Shown one piece after another: positions 8,626 through 16,791 of a stretch of 64,000 nt of DNA. Where the stretch lies: positions 186,001-250,000 of the forward strand of contig NZ_JACBFS010000006.1 of the NCBI RefSeq assembly GCF_022138605.1, read 5' to 3'. A program made the translations under genes and the position numbers. This DNA is from Xanthobacter sp. NM-25 (GTDB taxonomy: Bacteria > Pseudomonadota > Alphaproteobacteria > Rhizobiales > Xanthobacteraceae). Under the pieces are notes generated by a model. The model was not told the DNA's origin, did no database searches, and saw only the letters and a program-made list of their open reading frames with translations. How positions within the stretch are numbered: position 1 is the first letter of the stretch; each line of letters starts with the position of its first letter.

Positions 8626-9366
8626 TCAGCCGGCGGGACTGTCCACCGCATAGGCGATCTGCACCTCGCGGGTGAAGATCGCCGTCCCGCTGGCGAGCGG
8701 CACGCGATCGGCGTCGCTGAGCACATAGTCGCGCACCAGCACCGGCGTATCGGCGGTGATGGCCAGGCGCGACGCGGTCTCCGCCGAGGCCGCATCAGCC
8801 CGGATCACCCCCTCGATATGGGCCACCGGCCGGCCGAGCTCCGCCAGAATGGTGAACATGGGCAGGCGCGACAGGGCATCGATGCTAAGGCGCTGGCCCA
8901 GCGCCAGCGGCAGGAAACGGATTTCCTGAACCGTCGGCACCGCATCAAGGATCCGCACCCGCTCCAGGCGAAAGACCTCTTCGCCCAATGCCAGCCGGAG
9001 CTGGTGCGCCGTTTCCGGCGACGGCGCCACCCGCGCGAAGGACAAGAGGCGGAACTCGATCTGCGAGCCGCGCGCCACCACCTCCTCATCGAACGAGCGC
9101 ACCAGGCTGGTGTGCTGGGTCACGCGCACCTCGCGGCGGGCCACGAACGTGCCCTTGCCGGCGATGCGGGTGATCCGCCCCGCCGCCACCAGCGACGACA
9201 GCCCGTGCACCACCGTGTTGCGGGTCACATTGAAGCGCCGCGCCAGCTCGGTTTCCGAAGGCAGGCGGTCGCCCGGCCCGTAGGCCCCCGCCTCGATCTC
9301 GGCCAGAAGATAGCGCCGCACCTGCAGATAGGCAGGCTCCTTCCTCTCGAGCATCATCGGGGCCAC
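8626..9366 (-). CDS. GntR-family transcriptional regulator (HutC subfamily, UTRA domain)
   Basis: The 246-aa protein has an N-terminal winged helix (residues about 10-78) with the classic GntR stretch YLLAEIEAGAYGPGDRLPSETELARRFNVTRNTV and GRITRIAGKGTFVA, then a UTRA effector-binding domain (about 95-240; ERVRILDAVPTVQEIRFLP, FTREVQIAYAVDSPAG). HutC-type regulators usually repress a neighbouring catabolic or transport operon and release DNA on binding a metabolite. Convergent adjacency to tctCBA makes that transporter the likely target. The nine-base string GTTGATTAC occurs both in front of this gene (9370-9378) and in front of tctC (5436-5444). Confidence 0.9.
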   Translation of the reverse strand: MAPMMLERKEPAYLQVRRYLLAEIEAGAYGPGDRLPSETELARRFNVTRNTVVHGLSSLVAAGRITRIAGKGTFVARREVRVTQHTSLVRSFDEEVVARGSQIEFRLLSFARVAPSPETAHQLRLALGEEVFRLERVRILDAVPTVQEIRFLPLALGQRLSIDALSRLPMFTILAELGRPVAHIEGVIRADAASAETASRLAITADTPVLVRDYVLSDADRVPLASGTAIFTREVQIAYAVDSPAG

Positions 9367-9454
9367 TCAGTTGATTACGCAATCCACTGGCGAACCATAA
9401 CCAGGTGCCACCGGAGCCGTCAAAGCGCCGCGATCCGCGCGGGTCCCCGCCGCC

Positions 9455-10297
9455 CTAGAACCGCCAGGCGAACGCGACGGTGGGCCCATGCATGGTCGTG
9501 TCATAGCGGAACGTCCCGGCACGCAACCCCGGCCCCTCGTAATTCTCGTAGAGATACCGATAGCCCAGGGCTGTCGAGAAGCTGTCGGTCCACAGATAGC
9601 CGACACCGAGATAGCCGGTGCTCGACAAGGTGGAGCCCACGCCAAAGCCGCCGATGTCGGCGATGGCATTGACGAACCATTTTTCGGACACCGTCCAATG
9701 GGCAAAGACACCCACGGTGGGATCGATCCACGATTGCCGTGCCGACGCGGACAGGTTGGCCGCGGTACCAAAGACATTGAGCCCCACCGTGGCCTTCAGG
9801 TTCACGTATCGCGCCCCCGCCGTGAACGCCACGTCGAGATCCGAACGCCCGGTGGGCAGCTTGTAGCCGACCGCGCCGGTGGCGATGGTCTCCGTCAAGG
9901 CGACGTCCAGGCCGGCGCCATAGGTCGGCAGCCCCTGCGAGTCCGACAGCTTGGCGTAGACCAGATCGGCCAGCACGATCCATCTGTCGTTCTCGATGAA
10001 GACCGACCCCATGAGCGCCCCGTCGAGGTGGCGCAGCACCTCGGAGAAGGGCACGTCGACCGATGCCGAAGGCATGTTGCCGACGCCCACGTCGCCATTG
10101 AGCGCCGTGGCCCAGCCATAGACGGTCAGCTGAACCCTCCAATCGGAGGCTACCGGCGCGGGGGGCGCCACCGCCGGCGCGGCCGCCATATCCGCAGCAC
10201 AGGCTGCCCCCGACGCGACGCCCGCCAGGGCGACAAGGCCCCATCTCAGCCACCGCGCAGCCGCGGGGCAGCGCACCACCCCCATCGTCTTGTTCAT
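9455..10297 (-). CDS. Outer-membrane beta-barrel protein
   Basis: I start the gene at the MNKTMG methionine because GGGGCAAGG sits just upstream; a longer frame with seven more residues begins at 10318. The 280-aa product has a signal peptide ending near GAACAADMA, a short Ala/Pro linker, then alternating strands starting WRVQLTVYGWATALNGDVGVGN and ending GPTVAFAWRF, with the terminal Phe typical of outer-membrane barrels. The WxxxxTxYGWxxxxxG opening resembles a widespread proteobacterial barrel family of unknown substrate. It is transcribed away from the Rieske ferredoxin gene. Confidence 0.8.
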   Translation of the reverse strand: MNKTMGVVRCPAAARWLRWGLVALAGVASGAACAADMAAAPAVAPPAPVASDWRVQLTVYGWATALNGDVGVGNMPSASVDVPFSEVLRHLDGALMGSVFIENDRWIVLADLVYAKLSDSQGLPTYGAGLDVALTETIATGAVGYKLPTGRSDLDVAFTAGARYVNLKATVGLNVFGTAANLSASARQSWIDPTVGVFAHWTVSEKWFVNAIADIGGFGVGSTLSSTGYLGVGYLWTDSFSTALGYRYLYENYEGPGLRAGTFRYDTTMHGPTVAFAWRF

Positions 10298-10667
10298 GCC
10301 TTGCCCCCGATGCAGCACGGATCCGTGCCCTGGTCAGACCTGCCGTCGCCCCGCATGGCGCCCGCCGGCACCACGCCTCATTGCATCTGGCAGACAGCAC
10401 TACCATACGCCATTGGCGGCAGCCACGCGCCACGCATACATCCGCGACGCCGGTCCCAAAAATGACCGTCCCGACACGGCGGGCAGGCTATTCCGGGTGT
10501 CAGATCGGAAACTCGTCATTTCACGTCGCCGCCCGGGTGCTCCGCAGCACGGACGCGCGGCGCTCCGGGTCGGATTTGCGACATCCCGCCCCCCCGATGG
10601 CGGCATTCGAAGTGGTCCACAACTTGCGTCGTGCCCGCAACCGGATGTTTCGGGAAAGGCAAGCACC
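10298..10667. other. Non-coding spacer between divergent genes
   Basis: This 370-base region lies between the outer-membrane barrel gene (leftward) and the ferredoxin gene (rightward), so it must contain both promoters. I found no clear sigma70 or sigma54 match and no strong inverted repeat beyond a short GTGCT/AGCAC pair near 10539-10553. Open frames crossing it lack ribosome sites and recognisable protein features. Confidence 0.5.
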
Positions 10668-11018
10668 ATGGCATTCACCTTCATCTGCCCCACTGATGCC
10701 GTGAGCGAAGGCGGCATGGGCTTCTTCCAGGCGGGTCGCAAGAGCGTGATGCTGGTATGGCCCCAAGGCGGGGAACTGAAAGCCTATCGTGGCCGCTGTC
10801 CGCATGCGGATGTACCGCTCAACGAGGCCACCTTCAACGGCACCGTCGTCACCTGCCCCCATCACCAGTGGGGCTTCGATGCCGTCGGCGGGAAATGCGT
10901 CACCCACCTGGTGCGCAATGCCCTGCACCCCTATCCGCTACGGATCGAGGGGAATGAGATCCAGGTGGATGTGGGGCCGGTGAAGCCCCCGCGCGCCCCA
11001 GCCGCCACCGAGGCCTGA
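10668..11018 (+). CDS. Rieske [2Fe-2S] ferredoxin
   Basis: The 116-aa soluble protein contains one Rieske motif: C44-P-H46, sixteen residues, then C63-P-H-H66, which ligates a [2Fe-2S] cluster through two Cys and two His. The length and lack of a signal peptide fit a cytoplasmic electron carrier of the BphF/NdoA type rather than an oxygenase alpha subunit. I start it at the ATG preceded by GAAAGGC. No oxygenase or reductase gene is adjacent, so its partner is unknown; the convergent neighbour is ubiX. It could equally supply a dioxygenase encoded elsewhere. Confidence 0.9.
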   Translation: MAFTFICPTDAVSEGGMGFFQAGRKSVMLVWPQGGELKAYRGRCPHADVPLNEATFNGTVVTCPHHQWGFDAVGGKCVTHLVRNALHPYPLRIEGNEIQVDVGPVKPPRAPAATEA

Positions 11019-11094
11019 ACGGCCGTGGCCGCCGGCCATGGCGCTCGACCCCGGTCTTCACACGAAGCGCGATCCCCTTTGGCGGAGCGCCTCG

Positions 11095-11679
11095 CTAACG
11101 CCCGGGTGCGGCGTCGCCGGGTTCGGTCCAGCGCCGGGTTCCCGGCAGGTGGATGTCGAACAGGTCGAGCGCCCGCGCCACCGTCTGGTCGATCACCTCG
11201 TCAAGGGATTGGGGGCGGTGGTAGAAGGCCGGCACTGGCGGCATGATCACGGCGCCGTTGCGGGTGGCCTGGGCCATGAGCTCGATATGGCCGGCATGCA
11301 GCGGCGTCTCGCGCAGCAACAGCACCACGCGCCGGCGCTCCTTCAGGCACACGTCGGCGGCGCGCACCGCCAGCTCGTCATTGTAGCTGTGCGCGATGCC
11401 GCTGAGGGTCTTGATGGAACAAGGCGCCACCAACATGCCCGCGGTGACGAACGAGCCCGACGACAGCGAAGCGCCGATGTCGCGCGGATTGTGAACGCAA
11501 TGGGCCAGAGCGCGCACCTGCTCGGCGCTGTAATCGGTCTCCGCCGTCAACGTGCGCAGCCCCGCCGCTGTGAGAATGAGGTGGGTTTCCACCGTTCCCA
11601 GGGCCGCCAGAAGCTCCAGGGCCCGGATCCCGTAGATGGTGCCGGAGGCCCCGGTGATGGCGATGATGAGACGCTGCAT
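11095..11679 (-). CDS. ubiX: Flavin prenyltransferase UbiX
   Basis: The 194-aa protein has the flavoprotein-like fold of UbiX: FMN-binding GASG (residues 10-13), TLTAETDYS, APCSIKTLSGIAHSYNDELAVRAADV (matching the E. coli PxSxKTLSxI region), LKERRRVVLLLRETPL, and VIMPPVPAFYHRPQ near the end. UbiX joins a dimethylallyl group to FMN, making prenyl-FMN, the cofactor UbiD-type decarboxylases need. It is the last gene of the operon that starts with a ubiD homologue at 16514, so it probably supplies cofactor to that enzyme rather than serving ubiquinone synthesis only. Confidence 0.93.
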   Translation of the reverse strand: MQRLIIAITGASGTIYGIRALELLAALGTVETHLILTAAGLRTLTAETDYSAEQVRALAHCVHNPRDIGASLSSGSFVTAGMLVAPCSIKTLSGIAHSYNDELAVRAADVCLKERRRVVLLLRETPLHAGHIELMAQATRNGAVIMPPVPAFYHRPQSLDEVIDQTVARALDLFDIHLPGTRRWTEPGDAAPGR

Positions 11680-11703
11680 CCTGGATCGTGGCTCCCGTTC
11701 CGC

Positions 11704-12231
11704 TCACCGCCCCACGGCCCGCCGGGCGACGAGGGCAAGGGCATCTATTTCCACTTCCGCGAGGGTGCGCCCGGCAGCAGCCGCCACCACCTCCGCCATG
11801 CCAGCCCGGGCCAGCGCCTCCGCGGTGCCGGTGGCACGCGGGGCGCCCGCCAACAGCCGATCGGCGCAGGCCCCCAGGCGATCGAGCTCGATGAGCTCCG
11901 CCTCGATCTCCAGCGCCTTCACCTGCTCACGCAGCCAATCGGTCCGGGCATCGGGCGCGGGTGCCGGCCCGGACTTCAGCCGCCGCCGCACGGCGCGCAG
12001 TCCCCCCACGATCTCCCGGTGCCACGGCGCCACCTCCCCCTGCAGATGCTTCACCCCCGCGGGATCGAGCGGGTGGCCGCGCCGCGCCCCCAGAAAGGCC
12101 GCGCACAACAGCAGGTTCACATCCACCCCGGCCCGATCCTGCAACAGCAGGCAGGCCTCGACCACGCCAGCCTCGCCATAGAGAGCGAGCGCGAACGGGC
12201 GCAGGGTGGTGGCCGCCGCATCACCGGTCAT
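11704..12231 (-). CDS. TIGR02444-type protein of unknown function
   Basis: The 175-aa protein begins with a segment (LRPFALALYGEAGVVEACLLLQ, then DRAGVDVNLLLC) that matches my recollection of the uncharacterised TIGR02444/DUF2390 family. It is mostly alpha-helical by composition, Ala- and Leu-rich, with no signal peptide or membrane segment. Its start overlaps the stop of the ABC ATPase gene by four bases (ATGA) and ubiX follows after 24 bases, so it is translated as part of the ubiD-importer-ubiX operon. No function is known; the context suggests a helper role in that pathway, which is only an inference. Confidence 0.7.
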   Translation of the reverse strand: MTGDAAATTLRPFALALYGEAGVVEACLLLQDRAGVDVNLLLCAAFLGARRGHPLDPAGVKHLQGEVAPWHREIVGGLRAVRRRLKSGPAPAPDARTDWLREQVKALEIEAELIELDRLGACADRLLAGAPRATGTAEALARAGMAEVVAAAAGRTLAEVEIDALALVARRAVGR

Positions 12232-13019
12232 GAGGGCAACGCGAGATCGGACCAGATGGCCTCGGTGAGGTGGGTGAAGGTGGGGTCGGAGCGCAGCGCC
12301 TTCATGTGGCGTGGCCGCGGCAAGTCCACCGCATAGTCGGCCACGATCCGTGCCGGCCGGGCGCTGAACACCACCACCCGGTCGGCCAGGGCCACCGCCT
12401 CCTCGATGTCATGGGTAACGAAGATGATGGAGCGTCGCTCCGTCTCCCAAACCCGCAGCAGTTCCAGGCCCATGGCGATCTTGGTCTGGTAATCGAGCGC
12501 ACCGAACGGCTCGTCCATCAGCATCAGGTCCGGCTCATAGGCCAACAGCCGACCAAGCGACACCCGCTGGCGCATGCCGCCCGAGAGCTGCCGCGGCCAG
12601 GCGTTCTCGAACCCATCGAGCCGCAGCAGGCGGATCAGCTCGGCAACACGGGCCGGCTGCTTCTGCCGCGGCGTGCCACCCAGCTCGCAACCGACCTTGA
12701 TGTTGTCCGCCACCGTCCGCCAGGGCAGCAGCGCATCCTTCTGAAACATGAAGCCCACATGGGGCGGCGGGGTCGTGACGCGCGTCCCGTTCACCCGCAC
12801 CTCACCCCCCGCCGGTTTCAGCAGGCCGCAGATGGCACGCAGGATGGTGGACTTGCCCGAGCCGCTGGGGCCCACCACCGCCACGAACTCCCCCTCTCCC
12901 ACCTGCAGCGAGACGCCGGAGATCACCTCCAGCGGCGGCGCATCGGGGCGCGGAAAGGCGATGCGCAGGTTCGCGAGTTCGGCCCGCGGCGGAGCCGAGA
13001 TGGTGTCCGTCAGCGCCAT
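12228..13019 (-). CDS. ABC transporter ATP-binding protein (SsuB/TauB type)
   Basis: The 263-aa ATPase has Walker A GPSGSGKST (residues 50-58), Q-loop MFQKDALLPW, signature LSGGMRQR, Walker B LMLMDEPFGALD and H-loop FVTHD. The sequence LLPWRTVADN and the C-terminal RPARIVADYAVDLPRPR are typical of nitrate/sulfonate/taurine-type importers. I start it at the ATG overlapping the last 10 bases of the permease gene. It powers the importer formed with the permease and binding protein encoded just upstream in the same operon. Confidence 0.93.
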   Translation of the reverse strand: MALTDTISAPPRAELANLRIAFPRPDAPPLEVISGVSLQVGEGEFVAVVGPSGSGKSTILRAICGLLKPAGGEVRVNGTRVTTPPPHVGFMFQKDALLPWRTVADNIKVGCELGGTPRQKQPARVAELIRLLRLDGFENAWPRQLSGGMRQRVSLGRLLAYEPDLMLMDEPFGALDYQTKIAMGLELLRVWETERRSIIFVTHDIEEAVALADRVVVFSARPARIVADYAVDLPRPRHMKALRSDPTFTHLTEAIWSDLALPS

Positions 13020-13813
13020 GTCACCACCTTCCTTTCCACATAGCCGATCAGCTGATTGGCCAGCATGGCCAACACCATCAGCACGATCAATCCGGAGAAC
13101 ACGCCGGTGGTGTCGAGCTGGCCACCGGAGCTTTCCACGTACCAGCCCAACCCGCGGTTGGAACCGATGAGCTCGCCCACCACCGCGCCGATCAGCGCCA
13201 GGCCGACGCCGATGCGGAAGGAGGCCAAGATCCATGGCACCACCGCCGGCAGCAGCACCCGCCACACCACATAGAAGCGGCCCGCGCGCATGGTGCGCAT
13301 CAGGTCCAGGTGGTCGGGATCGATGGTCCGGATGCCTTCCATCACGTTCAGGATGAAGATGAAGACCACCATGGTGAAAGCCATCATCACCTTGGAGAAC
13401 AGGCCGATGCCGAACCACAGGATGAACAGCGGCGCCAGGGCGACGCGCGGCAGGCCATAAAGCCCCATCATCACCGGATCGACCGTGCGCGCCACCTTGG
13501 GCGCCCGCGCCAGGGCGATGCCGATGGGAATGCCCACGAGGGCGGCGAGCAGCAGGCCGGCGCCGGCCTCCTGCAGGGTGGTGAGAGTGTGCACCCACAG
13601 GTCGCCGCTGGCGGCGAGTTCCCACAGCCGGACGGCGATGAGGGTGGGCCGGCTGCTCCAGAAGGGATTGAACAGAGTGCGCGCCCCAAGCTCCCACAAC
13701 AGCAGCAAGGCGGCGATGAAGCCAAGCTGGGCGAGGGCGGTCGGGCTGATCGAGACCAGACGCCGGCGGGCGCTCGCCACATAACCCGGTGAGGTCGATG
13801 CGGTATCGGTCAT
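13010..13813 (-). CDS. ABC transporter permease (SsuC/TauC type)
   Basis: The 267-aa integral membrane protein has about six hydrophobic helices and the conserved coupling-helix region in GLYGLPRVALAPLFILWFGIG (about residues 115-135) followed by DLMRTMRAGRFYVVWRVLLPAVVPWILASFRIGVGLALIGAVVGELIG, which carries the EAA-like motif of this family. It forms a homodimeric channel with the neighbouring ATPase. Only seven bases separate it from the binding-protein gene. Confidence 0.93.
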   Translation of the reverse strand: MTDTASTSPGYVASARRRLVSISPTALAQLGFIAALLLLWELGARTLFNPFWSSRPTLIAVRLWELAASGDLWVHTLTTLQEAGAGLLLAALVGIPIGIALARAPKVARTVDPVMMGLYGLPRVALAPLFILWFGIGLFSKVMMAFTMVVFIFILNVMEGIRTIDPDHLDLMRTMRAGRFYVVWRVLLPAVVPWILASFRIGVGLALIGAVVGELIGSNRGLGWYVESSGGQLDTTGVFSGLIVLMVLAMLANQLIGYVERKVVTWR

Positions 13814-13820
13814 GGCCGGC

Positions 13821-14825
13821 TCACTTCGCCGCGCCGATCATGATGTCGGCATAGCCCACGGGCTTCAGCTTCGGGTCTGCGGCCGCCATCATCTCCATCA
13901 GCGTCTTGAAGCTCTCCGGCGTCATCACGCCGGTGCCGGAGAGATAGCCGGCAGCCACATCGTTGGTGATGCTGTCGATGAGCACGGGATCGGTGATCTT
14001 GGGGAACATGGAGACCACCGCCGCCTGCAGCACCGCCTTGTCGGCCTTGATCATCTCCAGAGCCTTCACCACCGCACGCTGGAGCTTCGCCGCCTCGGCC
14101 GGGTGCGCCTTCAGCCAGGTGTCGGTGACAACCAGATCCTGGGCCGGATACGGCAGCTTGCGGAAATCCTCGACAATCTTGTAAGCGCCCGGCTCGGCGA
14201 GGGTGATCTGGATATCGGGCGTGGTGAACATGCCGGCGTCGATGACCCCCGCCTGCAGCGCCGCCCGCTGCGGCCCGGCGCGGCCCACGGCGATCAGTTG
14301 CACGTCCTTGTCCGGATCGAGCCCGGCCGCCTTGAGCGCATACCGCAGCGTGGTGTCGGTGAGGCTGCCGGCGGAGGTGATGCCGATCTTCTTGCCCTTG
14401 AGGTCAGCCAGAGAAGTGGCCGGCGCGTCCGCTCGGGAGAGCAGCGCATAGCTGTGGGTGTCGGCCAGGGCCACCAGAACCTTGCCGCCCAGCCCCTTCT
14501 CCTCCAGATGCACCGCATGATCACCGGCGCAGATGCAGGCATCGATACTGCCCGAGGCCAGCGCCTGGGCCGCCGGGGCGCCCCCCTTGAAATCGAGCCG
14601 CTCGTATTTCAGGCCCTCGGCCGCGAACAACCCCTTCTGATCGGCGACAACGATGGGCAGGGAACCGGCCGAGGTCTGCGCCGCGCCGAGGGTGATGGTG
14701 GTCTGCGCCTGCGCAAGCCCCACGGGAGAAAGGCCGCCGACCAGCACCAGCACGGGCAACGCTCGGCGCAGCGCGTGCCAGGACGGCGATAGAGGAAAGC
14801 CAGGCAAGGAACGATGGAAGTTCAT
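13821..14825 (-). CDS. ABC transporter periplasmic substrate-binding protein (NMT1/SsuA-like)
   Basis: I start this 334-aa protein at the ATG preceded by AGAGGGCG; a longer frame to 14897 has no good ribosome site. A signal peptide ends near GLAQAQTT. The mature part opens TITLGAAQTSAGSLPIVVADQKGLFAAEGLKYE, the usual first lobe of SsuA/TauA/NMT1-type receptors, and continues with LADLKGKKIGITSAGSLTD. Together with the downstream permease and ATPase it forms a high-affinity importer. Because the operon opens with ubiD, the ligand is probably the decarboxylase substrate, an aromatic or unsaturated acid. Confidence 0.92.
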   Translation of the reverse strand: MNFHRSLPGFPLSPSWHALRRALPVLVLVGGLSPVGLAQAQTTITLGAAQTSAGSLPIVVADQKGLFAAEGLKYERLDFKGGAPAAQALASGSIDACICAGDHAVHLEEKGLGGKVLVALADTHSYALLSRADAPATSLADLKGKKIGITSAGSLTDTTLRYALKAAGLDPDKDVQLIAVGRAGPQRAALQAGVIDAGMFTTPDIQITLAEPGAYKIVEDFRKLPYPAQDLVVTDTWLKAHPAEAAKLQRAVVKALEMIKADKAVLQAAVVSMFPKITDPVLIDSITNDVAAGYLSGTGVMTPESFKTLMEMMAAADPKLKPVGYADIMIGAAK

Positions 14826-14912
14826 GGGTTCGCCCTCTTTCGATCTGATGGGGGATGTCTTCGAGGCGGGGTTTGACGGGGGCCGAAGAGACGGCACCGG
14901 CCGGCGCGGGAG

Positions 14913-16514
14913 TCAGCTCCCCGGGGCCTTCGCGGCGAAGGCCGATCCCCGCAGGCACATGCGGCCACGCGGGTCCTGCCACAGCCGTTCAGTGGCATGC
15001 AGATGCCCCAGGGCCCGCGCCACCACCGGAAAGTCATAGGAGGAGAAAGCCTCGGCGATGTCCGTGTAATAGCGCGGCGCGCTGCCAATCATCTCGGCGA
15101 TGGATTCAGCAAGCCGCTCCACCTCCGCCGCATCAGCAACGCTGCCGGCGGCATCCGCCTTGCCGGCCACATAATCGGCCACCTTGGCGGTGTCGGCATA
15201 GGCATAGGCGATACGCTCATAGCGTTCCTTGGGAATACCCTCGGAGATGGTGGCATCGATGCCCACCTTGGCGGTGGTGGGCACCACACCGGGCGGGGTC
15301 GGCGGCAGGCTGGGATCCAGCGGCTTGCCGCGGGCGCCGGGGATGATGACGATGTCCTTGTCACCCTGGACACGGGTGGCGATGGCCCATTCCACGTCGG
15401 TGGGATTGAACACATCGATATCGTCGTCGACCACCACCACGTGCTTGAGATCCATCACCGAGAGGGCCGCGAGCAGGGCATTCTTGCCTTCGCCCGCCTG
15501 CTTCTTGATGGAGACCACCGCATGCCAGAAGGCACAGCCGCCGAGGGTGACGTTGATGTCCTTCACCTGGACGCCGGCGGTCTTCAGCGCCTGGCGAATG
15601 GCGGCATAGCGGGTGGGCGCCGCCAGCCAGGTGTTCTCCCACGGCATGTGCAGCGCGTAATACACAGCGTCCTTGCGCATGGAGATGGACGTGATGCGGA
15701 CGATGGGGTTCCAATGGAGCCCGCCCATCAGCCGAGTGAACTCGCCGAACCGCCCTTCAGGATAGACCCAGCCGGTCGGCAGGATCTCGCCTTCGAGCAC
15801 GATCTCGGCATCGGCGATATAGGGCACGTCGATGGTGCGGCAGGGAGCCAGTTCCACCGGCCCGCCCCGCAGCCCGCCCGAGATGGCCATCTCGTCAACA
15901 CCGAGCGGTGCGCGGAAGCCCGAGCCCATGATTTCATAGGGATGGGTGCCGATGGAGATGGAAATGGGGCACGGCCGACCCGCCTCATAGGCCCGCTGCG
16001 CGAACAGGCGCATGTTGTTGGGCGTGACGATGTCGATGCCCGTGAGGTTCCGTTCCTTGACGATGAAACGGTAGATCCCGGCATTGAGCCCGTATTCGGG
16101 ATCGCGGGCAATCACCACGCCGGCGGTGATCATCGGCCCGCCGTCGTAGATGGAGCTCATGGGGATGGGGAGCTTGTAGAGGTCCACCTCCGCTCCCTCC
16201 ATCACCAGCTCCTGGGTGGGCGAGGTGGCGACGCGGGCGGGCGCGATCGGCTGGTCGATGGCCGCTTTCAGCTTGGCCTCGATCTGCGGATAGGCTGTGC
16301 AGCCCAGCGACATGATGGCCCGGTGCTGGGTGCGGATGATGCCCGAGACCACCGGCACGTCGTAGCCGATGACGTTGTGGAAGAAGAGGGCCTTGTCGGA
16401 CTGGTCCACCAGGGTGGCGATGTGGCGGATGTCGATGGGCTGCCTCAGGTCGATCAGCTCACCCGCATCCCGCAGGCGGTCGAGGAAGCCGCGAAACGTT
16501 TCCTTGTCGTGCAT
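14913..16514 (-). CDS. UbiD-family decarboxylase (prenyl-FMN dependent)
   Basis: The 533-aa protein has the UbiD core: an N-terminal region ending SIYDGGPMITAGVVIARDPE, the mid-domain YRFIVKERNLTGIDI, then ADAEIVLEGEILP (235-247) and YPEGRFGEFT (251-260), which supply the acidic residues that cycle protons at the prenyl-FMN; later LDPSLPPTPPGVVPTTAKVGIDAT is typical. The family removes or adds CO2 on aromatic or alpha,beta-unsaturated acids. It heads the operon with its own importer and ubiX. Ubiquinone synthesis is unlikely given that context; gallate-, protocatechuate-, hydroxybenzoate- or cinnamate-like substrates are possible. A MarR-type palindrome lies about 230 bases upstream. Confidence 0.93.
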   Translation of the reverse strand: MHDKETFRGFLDRLRDAGELIDLRQPIDIRHIATLVDQSDKALFFHNVIGYDVPVVSGIIRTQHRAIMSLGCTAYPQIEAKLKAAIDQPIAPARVATSPTQELVMEGAEVDLYKLPIPMSSIYDGGPMITAGVVIARDPEYGLNAGIYRFIVKERNLTGIDIVTPNNMRLFAQRAYEAGRPCPISISIGTHPYEIMGSGFRAPLGVDEMAISGGLRGGPVELAPCRTIDVPYIADAEIVLEGEILPTGWVYPEGRFGEFTRLMGGLHWNPIVRITSISMRKDAVYYALHMPWENTWLAAPTRYAAIRQALKTAGVQVKDINVTLGGCAFWHAVVSIKKQAGEGKNALLAALSVMDLKHVVVVDDDIDVFNPTDVEWAIATRVQGDKDIVIIPGARGKPLDPSLPPTPPGVVPTTAKVGIDATISEGIPKERYERIAYAYADTAKVADYVAGKADAAGSVADAAEVERLAESIAEMIGSAPRYYTDIAEAFSSYDFPVVARALGHLHATERLWQDPRGRMCLRGSAFAAKAPGS

Positions 16515-16740
16515 CTACGCGCTCCGCTTGTGCCACGTGAGGTGGCCGCGTCGTTCAGCAGACCGGGCGGCACGCCACCACCCGGCATTTCATCAGTGTG
16601 CGGACGATCTAGTTCTACAGGCCCGCACCACGGCGCGGCGTGCCGCGCACTCGGGTCACCAATCAGGGGTGCTGATCTGTCTTTCTGGAATAGAGGGCCG
16701 AGCGGAACCAAAGTTCGCGCCTCGAATACAGGACAGTTTA

Positions 16741-16758
16741 CATAGCTTGCTATGCAAG
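16741..16758. promoter_or_regulatory. Overlapping palindromes upstream of ubiD operon, candidate MarR operator
   Basis: CATAGC-TT-GCTATG (16741-16754) and CTTGC-TAT-GCAAG (16746-16758) overlap by nine bases. MarR dimers typically bind short palindromes of this kind, and the site sits between the adjacent marR gene's end and the ubiD start, in an AT-richer stretch. Binding is an inference. Confidence 0.5.
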
Positions 16759-16791
16759 TCTAGAGACGCGCCACGCTGAAATTTTGAGCAG

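Noticed and set aside
10290..10667. Longer N-terminus for the Rieske ferredoxin gene (242 codons).
   Set aside because: The extra part is unlike any ferredoxin and has no ribosome site; the ATG at 10668 has GAAAGGC upstream and yields the family length.
12228..13697. 489-codon frame extending the ABC ATPase upstream.
   Set aside because: The extra 226 codons lie out of frame within the permease gene; the ATPase starts at 13019.
14913..16514. UbiD as the ubiquinone-biosynthesis decarboxylase.
   Set aside because: It is in an operon with a dedicated importer and MarR control, which fits catabolism better; not fully excluded.
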